Positions 1-10,591 of a stretch of DNA of 64,000 nt are shown here, piece after piece; within the stretch, counting starts at the first letter, position 1; every line of letters starts with the position of its first letter. The notes beneath the pieces were generated by a model. The model was not told the DNA's origin, did not search any database, and was given only the letters and a program-made list of their open reading frames with translations. The DNA comes from Diadema setosum (lineage: Eukaryota; Echinodermata; Echinoidea; Diadematoida; Diadematidae). The translations under genes were made by a program, and so were the position numbers. The stretch spans positions 32,932,162 to 32,996,161 of the forward strand of contig NC_092698.1 of the NCBI RefSeq assembly GCF_964275005.1, read 5' to 3'.

Positions 1-1375
1 GTTTACCATGTTTACCATATGTGACAACTTTAGTTACACAACACTACCACCAACACAGACAGCAATGACACATACAGATAGTTACACTTTATACATTTCT
101 TATAAAAAAGGGTTTACTCACGTTAAGTGCATGCTTGTTACTGATACACTATTTACAGAAGGTTCATAAGTCTATAGAGAGCCCTCATGATAAGTCCATT
201 GAACAAAAAATGGCACTTTCTAGCACAGTAGAACAGCGCAGGAGTCCCCCACCGTCGGGGTTAATCGTTGCAGAATTCAAAATGACGAGTTGACTACTCA
301 GCAAATTATACGTGCGCGGCTCGAAGTGCAGCGATCTATTGCGTGCGTGCGCTCTTTGGTAGCAGCATGCACGGTCGACAGCGTAACCTTTAAAAGTGCA
401 TTCAAGTCGAGCGAACTGCCGATTATCAGATGTACCGTTCGCACATGCCGCATATAATCATTATTTTCGGTAAGTTGTAAAATGTGCATTTCATTAATGA
501 TAGCATAGATATGAAGTCCTCGTCCACAACAATACCACTAACTAAATAGACACTGCCACTGGCACTGCTGGTGCAGATGGACGTTAGTCGTTATGACACC
601 TCAGACTCAGAGCAGAGACGCTCTAACGTTAGCTCTAACGTTAAATTGCGACCAGCCCCAACGCTACAGCAACAGTAATTAAACTGTGTACTAGCCCGAC
701 CAGATGCTGTTAATACGCTATGAGCAGGCCTACGTACGTACACAGTGACTGGCGTACGTACACAGCAACTGGGCTGTGCCTGTGTATAGTTAACTGTGTA
801 CAAGCTCAAGGAGGAGCGCCCTGCCCCTGGGATTAATACTCTACTAGCTCGAGCCAGCAGTATAGAACACCTAATACTAGATGAAAATCCCTCTTTTAGT
901 TTTATGATAGGCCCCTAACTTAACTAACCACCACTGGCATGACCATGATGGCTAAGTTAGAGACAAAGAGTTACTTTCACTTCAGAGACCATAAAATAAG
1001 GCACAGCCCTGCTAACAGACTGTCTAACTACTAAATTAAGTTATTAATTTACATTAAAAACTGTAACCACTAATGCACTATTCAGCTAAGCTAAGTGAGT
1101 AATTGATATGAACGTTAGTACTAACGTGTTAACCAAAGATAGTAGAGATATAAGATACGAAGGCGCGCGATAAAGATGGACACAAAATGGCTACCCTACA
1201 TGACGATACAAAAGAGAGCTAAGTACAAACTCAGTACACCTAGAAACATCATTCATTTCCAAAGGTAGTGGTATTCTTGTCATCTTAAAAAGATTTAAAA
1301 ATTATAGTCGTAGCTTTTTTTCGATTAAGGGGATTATTTTGAAGAACGAGATTTTAGAGTAATAAGGATTATTTC
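1..1375. other. Intergenic, no gene recognised
   Basis: I see no coding exon with supporting splice sites or a recognisable protein. The short open frames here resemble no family. The sequence is non-repetitive at the level I can judge by eye, apart from short runs such as repeated CTAACGTTA near 624-640. Confidence 0.4.
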
Positions 1376-1417
1376 GTGGAGGTAAAAATTTGGCAACAAC
1401 ATGATCTCACAATCAAA

Positions 1418-1580
1418 ACGCTTGATAAACAACAACAACAACATCTTCAAAGACAGCGCGTCTCAGGCAAAGACACACATCACCTGAGACGCGCTGTCCC
1501 TGAAGCCGCTGCTGTAGTTTATCAAGCGTCAAGGCAGCGCGTCTCAGGTGATGTGCGTATACGCTTGAAGACCGCGCGCT
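1418..1580. repeat. Nested inverted repeat, GC-rich core
   Basis: An outer pair ACGCTTGATAAAC (1418-1430) and GTTTATCAAGCGT (1517-1529) encloses an inner 16-bp perfect stem GACAGCGCGTCTCAGG (1452-1467) / CCTGAGACGCGCTGTC (1483-1498). A third copy of the core, GCAGCGCGTCTCAGG, follows at about 1534. The two apparent open frames through it on opposite strands are products of this symmetry. It is probably a degraded foldback or MITE. Confidence 0.6.
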
Positions 1581-2328
1581 GTCCATTTGTTTTGTACAGC
1601 CAGGATTAGCGCGCACTTTCGTGTCTTATTTATTAAGCGTCTTTGGTGTTAACCGTTAACAGTTAGTGGTTTAATAGACTACACTACAGCCAGCTCTATA
1701 GTCATGATAGTGATAGTATTAGATTCTATAATATAAATTTCACTAAACGTTAGGACTTAGAGAATGTGTTGTGTGAAATCTACCGGTATGTCACACGTGA
1801 TCTAACAACAGCAATCCACGCCACACGGTACATACAGTTACAAGTTAGAGATCCAATCTCCACTCAGTCTGTTCATCAAACTCGTGTGCAGCTGGGCTAC
1901 AGTAATATTCAACGTCAATGGAGAAAAGTAGTCAATGACATTGATGACACCACGGCCACACACTGGTTAGGTAGGCGTGTACCGTATTACGGCGGATCTG
2001 AATAGGAGACTGACTGTGTGAAACGACATGTAGCTCCCACTGCCGTCCCGTATCGAGCTTGCTTGAGATGTAGCAGCTTTAACGTACGGTTGTAAACAGT
2101 GTACAGTGTGTAGATCTAATTTAGGATCACATCACGTGCAGAAAGGAATCGTGAGTTGCGATGACTTGAACAAAAGAGGGCAGCATACATTCTTTTGGCA
2201 ACGACTAGTACCGGTAGTCCGGACGCGTCGCGTCTGGAGTGTGGTCCGGGGTCGAGGTACAAGATGTACAACCAACGAGATTTTCCGTCTCACACAAGCA
2301 TCGGGCCGGCGGGGCGTTTTCAAAGATG

Positions 2329-2640
2329 TGGGGGCCCACTTCCCTTCCGGGTTTCATGAGCTGACAAGCAAAAAAAAAAAAAAAAAGAAAAGGTCCTCAG
2401 CTCATCTCTCCCCTTCCATTTCCGGGTTTCCTCAGCTAACAAGCAACAAAAAAAAAAAGTATTCAGCGGAAAAACATAAACCTTGCCGCGCTCACACTTC
2501 AAGGTCTCTACCTACTAGCATTAATTTTTTTTTTAGTGCCACTAACGTACTTCCGTTAAAGTGGGGGCCCAAAGTGATGACACCCACGCCCCCCCCCCCC
2601 CCCCCCGCGCGGTTCTGCCGGCCATGATCTTTACTGTCAG
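2329..2640. repeat. Diverged array of poly-A-bearing short repeats
   Basis: Two copies of a unit running CTTCCGGGTTTC, AGCTGACAAGCA (or AGCTAACAAGCA) and a poly-A run lie at about 2344-2390 and 2421-2460. The same unit occurs inside the transposon at 15248-15567 (about 15314 and 15403). GTGGGGGCCCA occurs at 2329 and again near 2560 as a direct repeat. The block is probably a remnant of the same family. The 173-codon frame through it is lysine/proline low-complexity read from A and C runs, not a gene. Confidence 0.5.
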
Positions 2641-2989
2641 ATCACTGCCATCCGCGTATACAGTAATATTTCAGTCTTTGTATCTCGAGAGTTGGTAGGC
2701 CTATGTCTGCTTGTGTCGGTCTGTGAAATACTGGCAATTTGAAATGAAACAGTCTGAGGAAGGGTGTTGTGTTTCATTCTCCAGTGAAATATTCAAATGT
2801 ATTCCTTCCTTTGAATTTCGTAACATTATTTCATTGATTTAATATCCATCCATGACGCATTTTACTGTAAGTTTTCAATAAAGACATTGTACAATGGCAA
2901 ACCGAATCAATTCACTATTATTACCTTTGGTCTTGATTGACACCATTTTTCCACCTACAGAATCACCCTTCTCAAGGCCTACACGTTTG

Positions 2990-3024
<35 letters not shown>

Positions 3025-6000
3025 GCAAACTGAAATAAGAATAATAAAAGTTAGGGTCTAAATAATGACAACAAACGTAAAAATGCCCAATGCATTCATT
3101 TGTGTTAGTATTTCCTCTACTAGACCTGAATTCAATTTAATTCAGACAAACATTTGATGTCCGTCAATGCCAAATCATTACAATATTTATAACTTTATAT
3201 ACAATTACAATTTATGTAGGGCCCATGGTTTGAAGAATCTGAACATTCAACATCTCAGGTAACACAGTTTGTAATGTTAACCTATACAGACGAGGTTGAG
3301 ACGACCTATCACTAAATCATGAGTGTCCTAAGACCACTTTCTCGGGAGGAATTCACTCCATATTCAGTAGAACCCCAACGCAATGCGGCCCACTTTGTTA
3401 CAAATATCTGCTTTAGAAAGTATGTCTAGTAATGTCACCACCATCCACAGAATATAGGTGTGAGACCGTGAACATGCAGAATACAGCCAATGCCAACTGT
3501 GATACCTCGTGAAAGAGCAAATGCTCAAGTGCCTGAATGCTCAACTTGTTTCTCTCAACACAGAGAGGATCATACAAGTATATCGACTGACTCACTGCGC
3601 ACCCAAAACACGGATTACTGTATTATTTCCTCCCAGTAAGAGAGACGTTTCCCAGAGACAACATCCATTTCTAGAATAACCTATATACAGCCCGTAATAC
3701 GCTGTAGTATGAATATAAGAAGTTAGCTTGTAATCATTCCTTTCACGCCTTTCTTCAAAGTACAGTATAAAGGGCGCGTCAGGGCTTTCAACAAGTCCCA
3801 TGATTTCATCCGACTGGTATGACAGAGAAGAAAACAGGACCTATATGTTTTTGCCAGCGTCTTCGGCCTGTTGTTTGTTTGTCTGCCTGTCTGTCTGCCA
3901 GCAAATCGGCAATGTAATTTTTCTTGCAGTTTGATGAAATGTTTAGAATGGATCTGTTAATTGCGGCCAAAGGAACAGGTGAATACTATAAGTTTTTGGG
4001 CCGGTCCTGTGTGTTATAGGCGATCCGGATCATATTCTGGATCCAGGATGCGTTTTTAGGATGCCCGTGCATTATAATTCTACACGGTGGCGTTTTTTCT
4101 GACCCCGGTGGTGGTTAACTTTGTTGCGCTTTCTGTGTTGTGCATGCACCTCTGTCTGCCTAGCTCCATGCCTCCACAATGTAATCGCTCATATTCTTTC
4201 GTGCCCTGAGACTTGCGTCCATTACACTCAGAGCATACCGCTCATTGTAATTTTTAATAGGGGTTCGTTGTCATATAGGCCCTACATGGACTAACAAACA
4301 AAGAATGCGAACATTATACTTTTTGCGTGCACATAGCAAAAAGGAAAGGAAAATACTGGTAAATATTTATAATAATGATTGTACGACAGAGGTCTATTTA
4401 TGATAATGACACGTCTTAGAATAGAATTTCACAGTATATTTTCTTTCTAGGGCACCAGTCCTCATGAAGGCATGAAGAATAAAAAAAAAAATGTAATTAA
4501 AACTTTTAAAGATTAATTGATTTGACGGATGGTTGGATTTTCCTAAAACTTTCACTGATTTTTCATTATTCCGCCATTGCATTCGCTGAATCCACACCAC
4601 TGATCTAGAGGGGAGATCAGTGATCCACACTCGAAGTTCGAGATAATTATGTCTTTTATCAGAGAAACAGAACTGCTCGGCCTATATTAAAGTCTGAGCC
4701 AACGGTAGTTGTATTCGTGTTATATCAGGAAGGCATGAACGGTAACTTTGCACCCAGTGTTCTTAGAAAACAGTACTTTGATAGGACCTACATTGACAGT
4801 GAATACAAATTAATTGAAATGATCAACGATCAATGATATTAGGCCTATAAAATATGCATGCATCTCACACGTCTCCCTTTGATTTGAACACTTATCACAA
4901 TCTTTTAGGGCTTACTTCTTGAAGGCAAAAATTGTTAATTGACGAGATTCAATTATCCTTTGTATTAAATATTTTGATTAGAACAATTGGGTACAGGGAT
5001 TTTTATAGAAATCGGAGTAATTGTTGTCAAGCTACTGCAAAAAAAAGCAAAAAAAAAAACACAACAACAACAAACAAACTCAAAAAAATCCTCGTGCACC
5101 GTTTGAGTGTTGTGAAAAGAAAGCATAATTTTTATCCCACTGTGAAGCGACTACTGTATCAACGTCTATACAGCTACACAATCATGTGAAAGGTTTCAAA
5201 CTTCAACCTGTTCCTACTTGATGTGGTCCGGATTGAACATTCATTACTTTAAATTGTTTTACACTGAATTATCTTAAATGGTCACCTCTATATGTATATC
5301 ATACACAAAAATCAATTGCAGGATTGCTACATAATTAAACTAACAATAATGACAACACTGTCAAACATCAGCAAACACCTGTCACGTAGATTTTTTTTTT
5401 TTTTGGTGATATATTATATTTTCTTCTCAAACAGACAAAAAATAAAATTAAGATAACAATGCTGAAGTAATTCATGCAAAACAGCGGGTGTTTGGGTTCC
5501 ATCAGCTGAACGGATCCCAGGCACGATGACACAAGGACAATTTTGACGTCACACTGAAAGTCAACTTACCTTTAATTCAGTCGCGAGAGAAAAAAACACA
5601 CGCATAATAGTCTTTTAATCACGATCATAAAGCATGTTAAATATTTTGTATGAGAAATGATTGGAGGTTAATTCTGAAGATATGAACATATTAAGAATAA
5701 AAGAAGCTGTGTGCAAGAATTATGTAACAATAAACATGAATATACTATATAAGGTCTGCGATAAAGAATATAAACGGGTTTTTATTGCGTAATTCTATGG
5801 CACAGCTACACTACACTACACGCGCACGTTGCAGAATGCACTCCATGTGAAACCCTTCATTCGTCACGTACACCATGTACTAATCGTACTGTGACCCGAA
5901 TTTCGTCTCGCTTGCTAGCCGCTAACTGCAGTCAGTCGCCTCACCTTCCCCCGGCCGTAAACGTCTCCTGGAGACTTAAACTACAGCGTGGATAGAGACA

Positions 6001-6732
6001 AACGTCAAACCCGTGAGTAAAGCGAAAAATGATCTTTTTAATATGTATTGTTCTAAATATGTTTGAAACTAAGCATGCTATGATTGCCCAGGCCTGGAAG
6101 GTCAGGTTGTCTTTCCAAGCTCTAAATGCAGAAGAAATTCAAAGAGGTCGCAGGTCTCTGATCTTCATCCACGCCTGCGCCTCTCTCTCCAGCACCCGCT
6201 ACCCGCGCCCCGAGATACATGATACCATGGACCTACGTAGTAATTTACTGTAGTATAATGAAGTATGGGGGGGGGGGGGAGGGCACAGCCTGGAAGGGAT
6301 ATTTGGCGTTTATAATTTCCTCCATACACTTACCCTCCTTGGTTGGTCATACGTATTTGATCCCTGATCTGAGACCGTGTGTGGCAATACATTTGCTAAG
6401 GCTATTTGTTACAATGGCAAGACTTCCTTTAATGTCCCCCCCCCCCCATTCCGAGAATCAAACTACCATGACCACGATGACTACTGTATTACTGTAGTCT
6501 ATAACTCATGATAACTATACACAGCCCAGTCGCTGTAAGTAGCGACACAGTGTACTAACAGCGTCTTGCCGGGCTCGTCTATTCCAAGGAACAAACACTC
6601 ACTGAAAATATTCAAACATTTCTTCTTCTTCTTGCCTAATCTTCAAAGGGCTATATAATGCAGCCTATCACGAAGATGAATACAACTTGTGTGCACGATA
6701 AGACTATCGATCGTAAGAGAAGGGGTGTGGGC
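2641..6732. other. Intergenic, simple repeats only
   Basis: No exon or recognisable protein. It holds a (CA)n run at 2992-3021, poly-A and poly-T runs (about 5040-5060 and 5392-5404) and a short CpG-bearing stretch near 5880-6012. That stretch ends in a donor-like GTGAGT at 6013 and might be a 5' untranslated exon of the gene at 10.5 kb, but this is speculative. Confidence 0.35.
2992..3021. repeat. (CA)n microsatellite
   Basis: Uninterrupted CA dinucleotides. Confidence 0.95.
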
Positions 6733-7279
6733 TTAATCACAAGGTGTGATTTTAAGGTAGGTCACTAAAAGTTCCTTGAACTGTTCAGGTGAGACTGCAC
6801 AAACTACAGAGCTTAAGGAATGGAAGTTTGTTCCACTCAGGTATAGATCTCTGGGCAAATGCAAATTTGTCGATGTTGCCCCTAGGGCGGTATGTTTGGA
6901 AGCACATGTCGTGATTTTCCTGGTTTTAGACGAGGTAATTGTAAAGAATGTATCTGGATGGATTGCAACAAGGTCGTTCATGATTCTGTACACCATATTA
7001 AGTCTGCTCACAGTACGTCGTGAAGATAGGCTGGGCCATTTCAACTTATTGATCATGCTAGTCACACTGCTCGTTCTTCTATAACCAGAGACAAAGCAAG
7101 CTGCTTGGCGTTGAATCCTTTCCAGTTTTTGAATAATCCGAGGCCATATGTGGGTCCCAGACACTACAGCAATATTCTAGGTGAGGTCGTATAAGGGACT
7201 TATAAGCTGCCTCCCTGAATGACTGAGGGAAGAACCTTGTGTTGCGCCGGATGAAGCCAAGCTGTTGCCTAGCTTTCAT
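6733..7279 (-). pseudogene. LINE reverse-transcriptase C-terminal fragment, frameshifted
   Basis: The minus strand encodes the C-terminal tail of a non-LTR (CR1/L2/Jockey-type) reverse transcriptase. The first part reads FREAAYKSLIRPHLEYCCSV followed by WDPH, the common thumb-region motif of these proteins. The second, in another frame, continues with IIQKLERIQRQAACFVSGY and a stop at 6733-6735. The frame changes at about 7145-7150, just after WDPH. The piece is 5'-truncated near 7280 and lacks the catalytic FADD region, the endonuclease and ORF1. It is a dead fragment lying outside any recognised gene. The family call rests on these motifs only. Confidence 0.8.
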
Positions 7280-7820
7280 TCTTTATAAATTTACGTAATT
7301 TACTCTATTAAACTGTTAATATGCAGCACTTACGGGTCTATGAAGAATGTAGCTATCCAATTGGTAGAATCCTCATCACATGACATGCAGTTAAGTACCA
7401 TCGCACGCTATCGCTATCAGCCGTGCAATTTTGCTTGAGCAAAAATGGATATCGATCACATGGTTGTGACGTCGCCAATTTCCTATGATGCCCGTATTAA
7501 ACTCATGATTGACTCAGTAGATTTTCTCCTGATCATTGTCCATTGCACAGCTGTGATGTCACAATAAACAAATCTTTGGTGCGCGCACTCAACGGTAACA
7601 AGCGTACCTTCTGTCTCTCATTTTAGTATTTTACGGTAAACAGTTTCAACTGATTGGTTTCAAGTATGACAAACTGACTATGCTACTCATTCCATGAAAA
7701 AATGTTTGCCATTTCTGTACTTACATTAAAAAAAAAAAAAAAAAAAAATCTCTGTGGACCACATTTGTTGACATATTCGAGGTGTTGTATTTACAAATAG
7801 TGCATGGTCTTGTGCAGTGG

Positions 7821-7918
7821 AACAAGATTTCACACTCGATGAAAGATGAGGCATACTATTCAACGAGGCTTTACCTCGAATAGAATGCCTCTGTTCACCT
7901 TAATATATGAAATCTTGT
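7821..7918. repeat. Imperfect hairpin (small foldback element)
   Basis: CAAGATTTCA (from about 7823) pairs with TGAAATCTTG (7908-7917). Inside it, GAGGCAT, CTATTC and CGAGG pair with CCTCG, GAATAG and ATGCCTC around a short loop near 7870. It is probably a MITE remnant. Confidence 0.5.
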
Positions 7919-8496
7919 ACTGTCGTACTCATCACCATTCAGTAATTTGTACCGGTATATAATCTTCTCATTTGCTAACAGCAATGTTTTGCCTTGTCAC
8001 CAGCTGTGCCATCTACAATATAGATATACCACACATGGTTGCAACCTGAAATATGGCCAAAGGTTGTGAAAAAGTGTAACCAATTGATTTGTTGCGTCCA
8101 CCTGAGTAGAATGGCCATCATACAACAATGGCCACAATGATTTTCCCCGCAGCTGGCAAACACCCACCCAATATAGAGATAGAGCCACGATGGCTGCTGG
8201 TCTAACATGGCAAGTGGTCATCTTCGATCATCCTGTCACCTGTTTCTGCTGACCTCAATAGACAGGTGTCCATTTAATTTTTGTGGTGGATAAAGATGGT
8301 CATACTACTTGTATTAATCTCAAATTGTAGCTCCTTTGAAGCTATATATCACTTACCAGGATGAATCTACTATACTTGTTTTGTGCCATTAAGGTTGCCA
8401 ATATTTCATTTGTTTGATGCTCATGTAAACAAGAAATGAGGTTTCTTGTGCTGTGCACTTGAATTCATAACCAAATCTACACAATATATTCTAATT

Positions 8497-9462
8497 GTCC
8501 CCGCCGAACGAGTTCGAGCAGGGGACTATGAAACGGGCTCCGTACGTGTGTGTGTCTGTGCGTCCGTGCGTCCGTCCGTCCGTCCGTCCGTGCGTCCGTC
8601 CGTGTGTGCGTCCGTGTGTGATCAAAATGTTCAATTTGCTACTTCTCTGTCATTTATGAGCCAATTTTGATTCTGTTTGCTTTATATGATAGCACTACAT
8701 GGGAGCTTTAAAACTTCTACACAGAATTTCAGTTGTGACCTTTGACCTTGACCTTTGACCTATATTGTACATTTTGCTACAAAATGCTACTCCTTCGCCA
8801 TTTCTAACCCGATTTCGATTCCGTTTGCTTTATGTGATGGCACTAGGTGAGGGCTTCAAAACTTCTACACAGAATTTTGACCTTTGACTTCTTTGACCTT
8901 TGACCTTGATTTTTGACCTATATTGTACATTTTGCTACAAAATGCTACTCCTTCGCCATTTCTAACCCGATTTCGATTCCGTTTGCTTTATATGATGGCA
9001 CTAGTTGAGGGCTTCAAAACTTCTACACAGAATTTTGACCTTTGACTTCTTTGACCTTTGACCTTGATTTTTGACCTATATTGTACATTTTGCTACAAAA
9101 TGCTACTCCTTCGCCATTTCTAACCCGATTTCGATTCCGTTTGCTTTATGTGATAGCACTAGGTGGGGGCTTCAAAACTTCTACACAGAATTTTGACCTT
9201 TGTCTTCTTTGACCTTTGACCTTGATTTTTGACCTATATTGTACATTGGCTACAAAATGCTACTCCTTCGCCATTTCTAACCCAATTTCGATTCCCTTTG
9301 CTTTATGTGATGGCACTAGGTGAGGGCTTCAAAACTTCTACACAGAATTTTGACCTTTGACTTCTTTGACCTTTGACCTTGATTTTTTACCTATATTGCA
9401 CATTTTGTTACAAAATGCTACTTCCGGCGGGGACATATATTACGCACCGCGTAATTTCTACT
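8497..9462 (+). mobile_element. Non-autonomous Helitron-like (Helentron/HINE-type) element A
   Basis: The element starts with GTCCCCGCC (8497-8505) inside an imperfect hairpin (GTCCCC ... GGGGAC). It carries a GTCC/GTGTG microsatellite (about 8541-8620), then about five copies of a 158-bp tandem repeat, then GGCGGGGAC (9426-9434), the inverted match of the start. A perfect 7-bp hairpin ATTACGC/GCGTAAT (9439-9455) and CTACT (9458-9462) follow. The right end extends past the inverted repeat, so the ends are asymmetric. A GTCY microsatellite, internal tandem repeats, asymmetric terminal inverted repeats and a 3' hairpin are together typical of non-autonomous Helentrons of the DINE-1/pearl kind. 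No coding capacity. The class is inferred from structure. Confidence 0.65.
8633..9425 (+). repeat. 158-bp tandem repeats, about five copies
   Basis: The landmark TATTGTACAT or a one-base variant recurs at 8763, 8921, 9079, 9237 and 9394 (spacings 158, 158, 158, 157). A more diverged first copy begins near 8633. Each unit ends in runs of TGACCTTTGACC. Copies two to five are nearly identical, so the array was homogenised or amplified recently. Confidence 0.9.
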
Positions 9463-10500
9463 TTTCCTTGTTTATTTTGATGAATGACCCTGATCAAAAG
9501 TCAATTTTGTCTTCACCCATCATCTGACATTTTTTGCCAAATGGCACAGATGCCTACAAACTTTGTCAGTGGATAGTTGCCATGGCATCCACATAGGACC
9601 TGACCCCATTTAAGTAGCCATACTCCATTACAATCCATGTGAAGTGAGATGACTCACTAAAAATTCATAAAATTAACAGCAAGCTGTTACTATATATGCA
9701 CTAGCAGGGAATATTTTACCCTTCTGCAAATTGAATAGCAAATTTTAGTCGATAGACATACATTTTGAACAAAATTATGTGTAAGTCTATGAAATTAAAT
9801 TTCTAGACAAATGAAATTTGTATACAGTCATACCAAAATGAATATCAAATTGCTATGCAATACCAGGAAAATTATTCTCTGATTAGGCTTAAGATAATGT
9901 TGAGAGGTTTTATAGAATATACCTTCTTTCTCTAGTTCCATCCCAGAAAAGACTCATTTACACAAAGCCAAACAAAATTGAAAACATACTCCACCCCCCC
10001 CCCCCCAAAAAAAAAAAAAAAAAACAGAGACAGCATGACAAAATATACCGGTAAATTAAATCTTTAAATACTTGGTGTAGGAGGCTACAGGATAGAGTAA
10101 CAACTTGTATAACTGGCGTTGGAATTTTTAACAGCATATCATGATAAAACTGAGCATATCAGCTGTGATTCATTATCGCTTTGCATGCTCGCCCAAGGAT
10201 TAGATGTGGGGATCTACTGTTTGTGCCATGCTTGAAGGGCTTTGGAAATTTCATAGACTTTTGTACACCAGCCCATGTTGTTCAAAATGTATACTGACTG
10301 CTTCATTGTGAAGATTAGGTGTTTAGTGTATGTGTTTGTTATTGTAATTTTATGCCAAACTATTACCAATTGCAGATCACCATCCCCTTTAAATCTTCCT
10401 ACTTGATTGATACTGTCTACCAGAAGGAGCGTGTAGTCTGCAGCATCAATTTGGGGAAACACCTACATTCTACCATTCATCCTCTGACACCCTGGTAATC
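9463..10500. other. Upstream region of the HIG1-domain gene
   Basis: No coding exon seen. It holds a C-run and A-run (about 9993-10023). Acceptor-like CAG sites preceded by pyrimidine-rich sequence lie at about 10420-10442, just before the ATG at 10501, compatible with a spliced 5' untranslated region. No core promoter element can be called. Confidence 0.3.
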
Positions 10501-10591
10501 ATGCCAGTACCAAGGATATCGGACTATGAGCAGGAGTCGCAGACTGATAAACTAAAAAGAAAAGCCCTTGCTGATCCCTTTGTGCCTATAG
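10501..10591 (+). CDS. HIGD1A-like: HIG1-domain gene, coding exon 1
   Basis: Encodes residues 1-30 plus one base, ending DPFVPI. The donor is GTAAGT at 10592. This ATG was chosen because the following residues align with the family's N-terminal tail. There is no upstream in-frame family sequence. Confidence 0.9.

Noticed and set aside
2106-2627. 173-codon plus-strand open frame
   Set aside because: Lysine and proline runs come from A- and C-homopolymers in a repeat block; no family resemblance.
7079-7279. Independent small gene
   Set aside because: It is one frame of the LINE reverse-transcriptase fragment at 6733-7279.
8446-8670. Open frame with repeated RPSV residues
   Set aside because: It is read from the GTCC microsatellite of Helitron-like element A; the same happens at 55233-55593 in element B.
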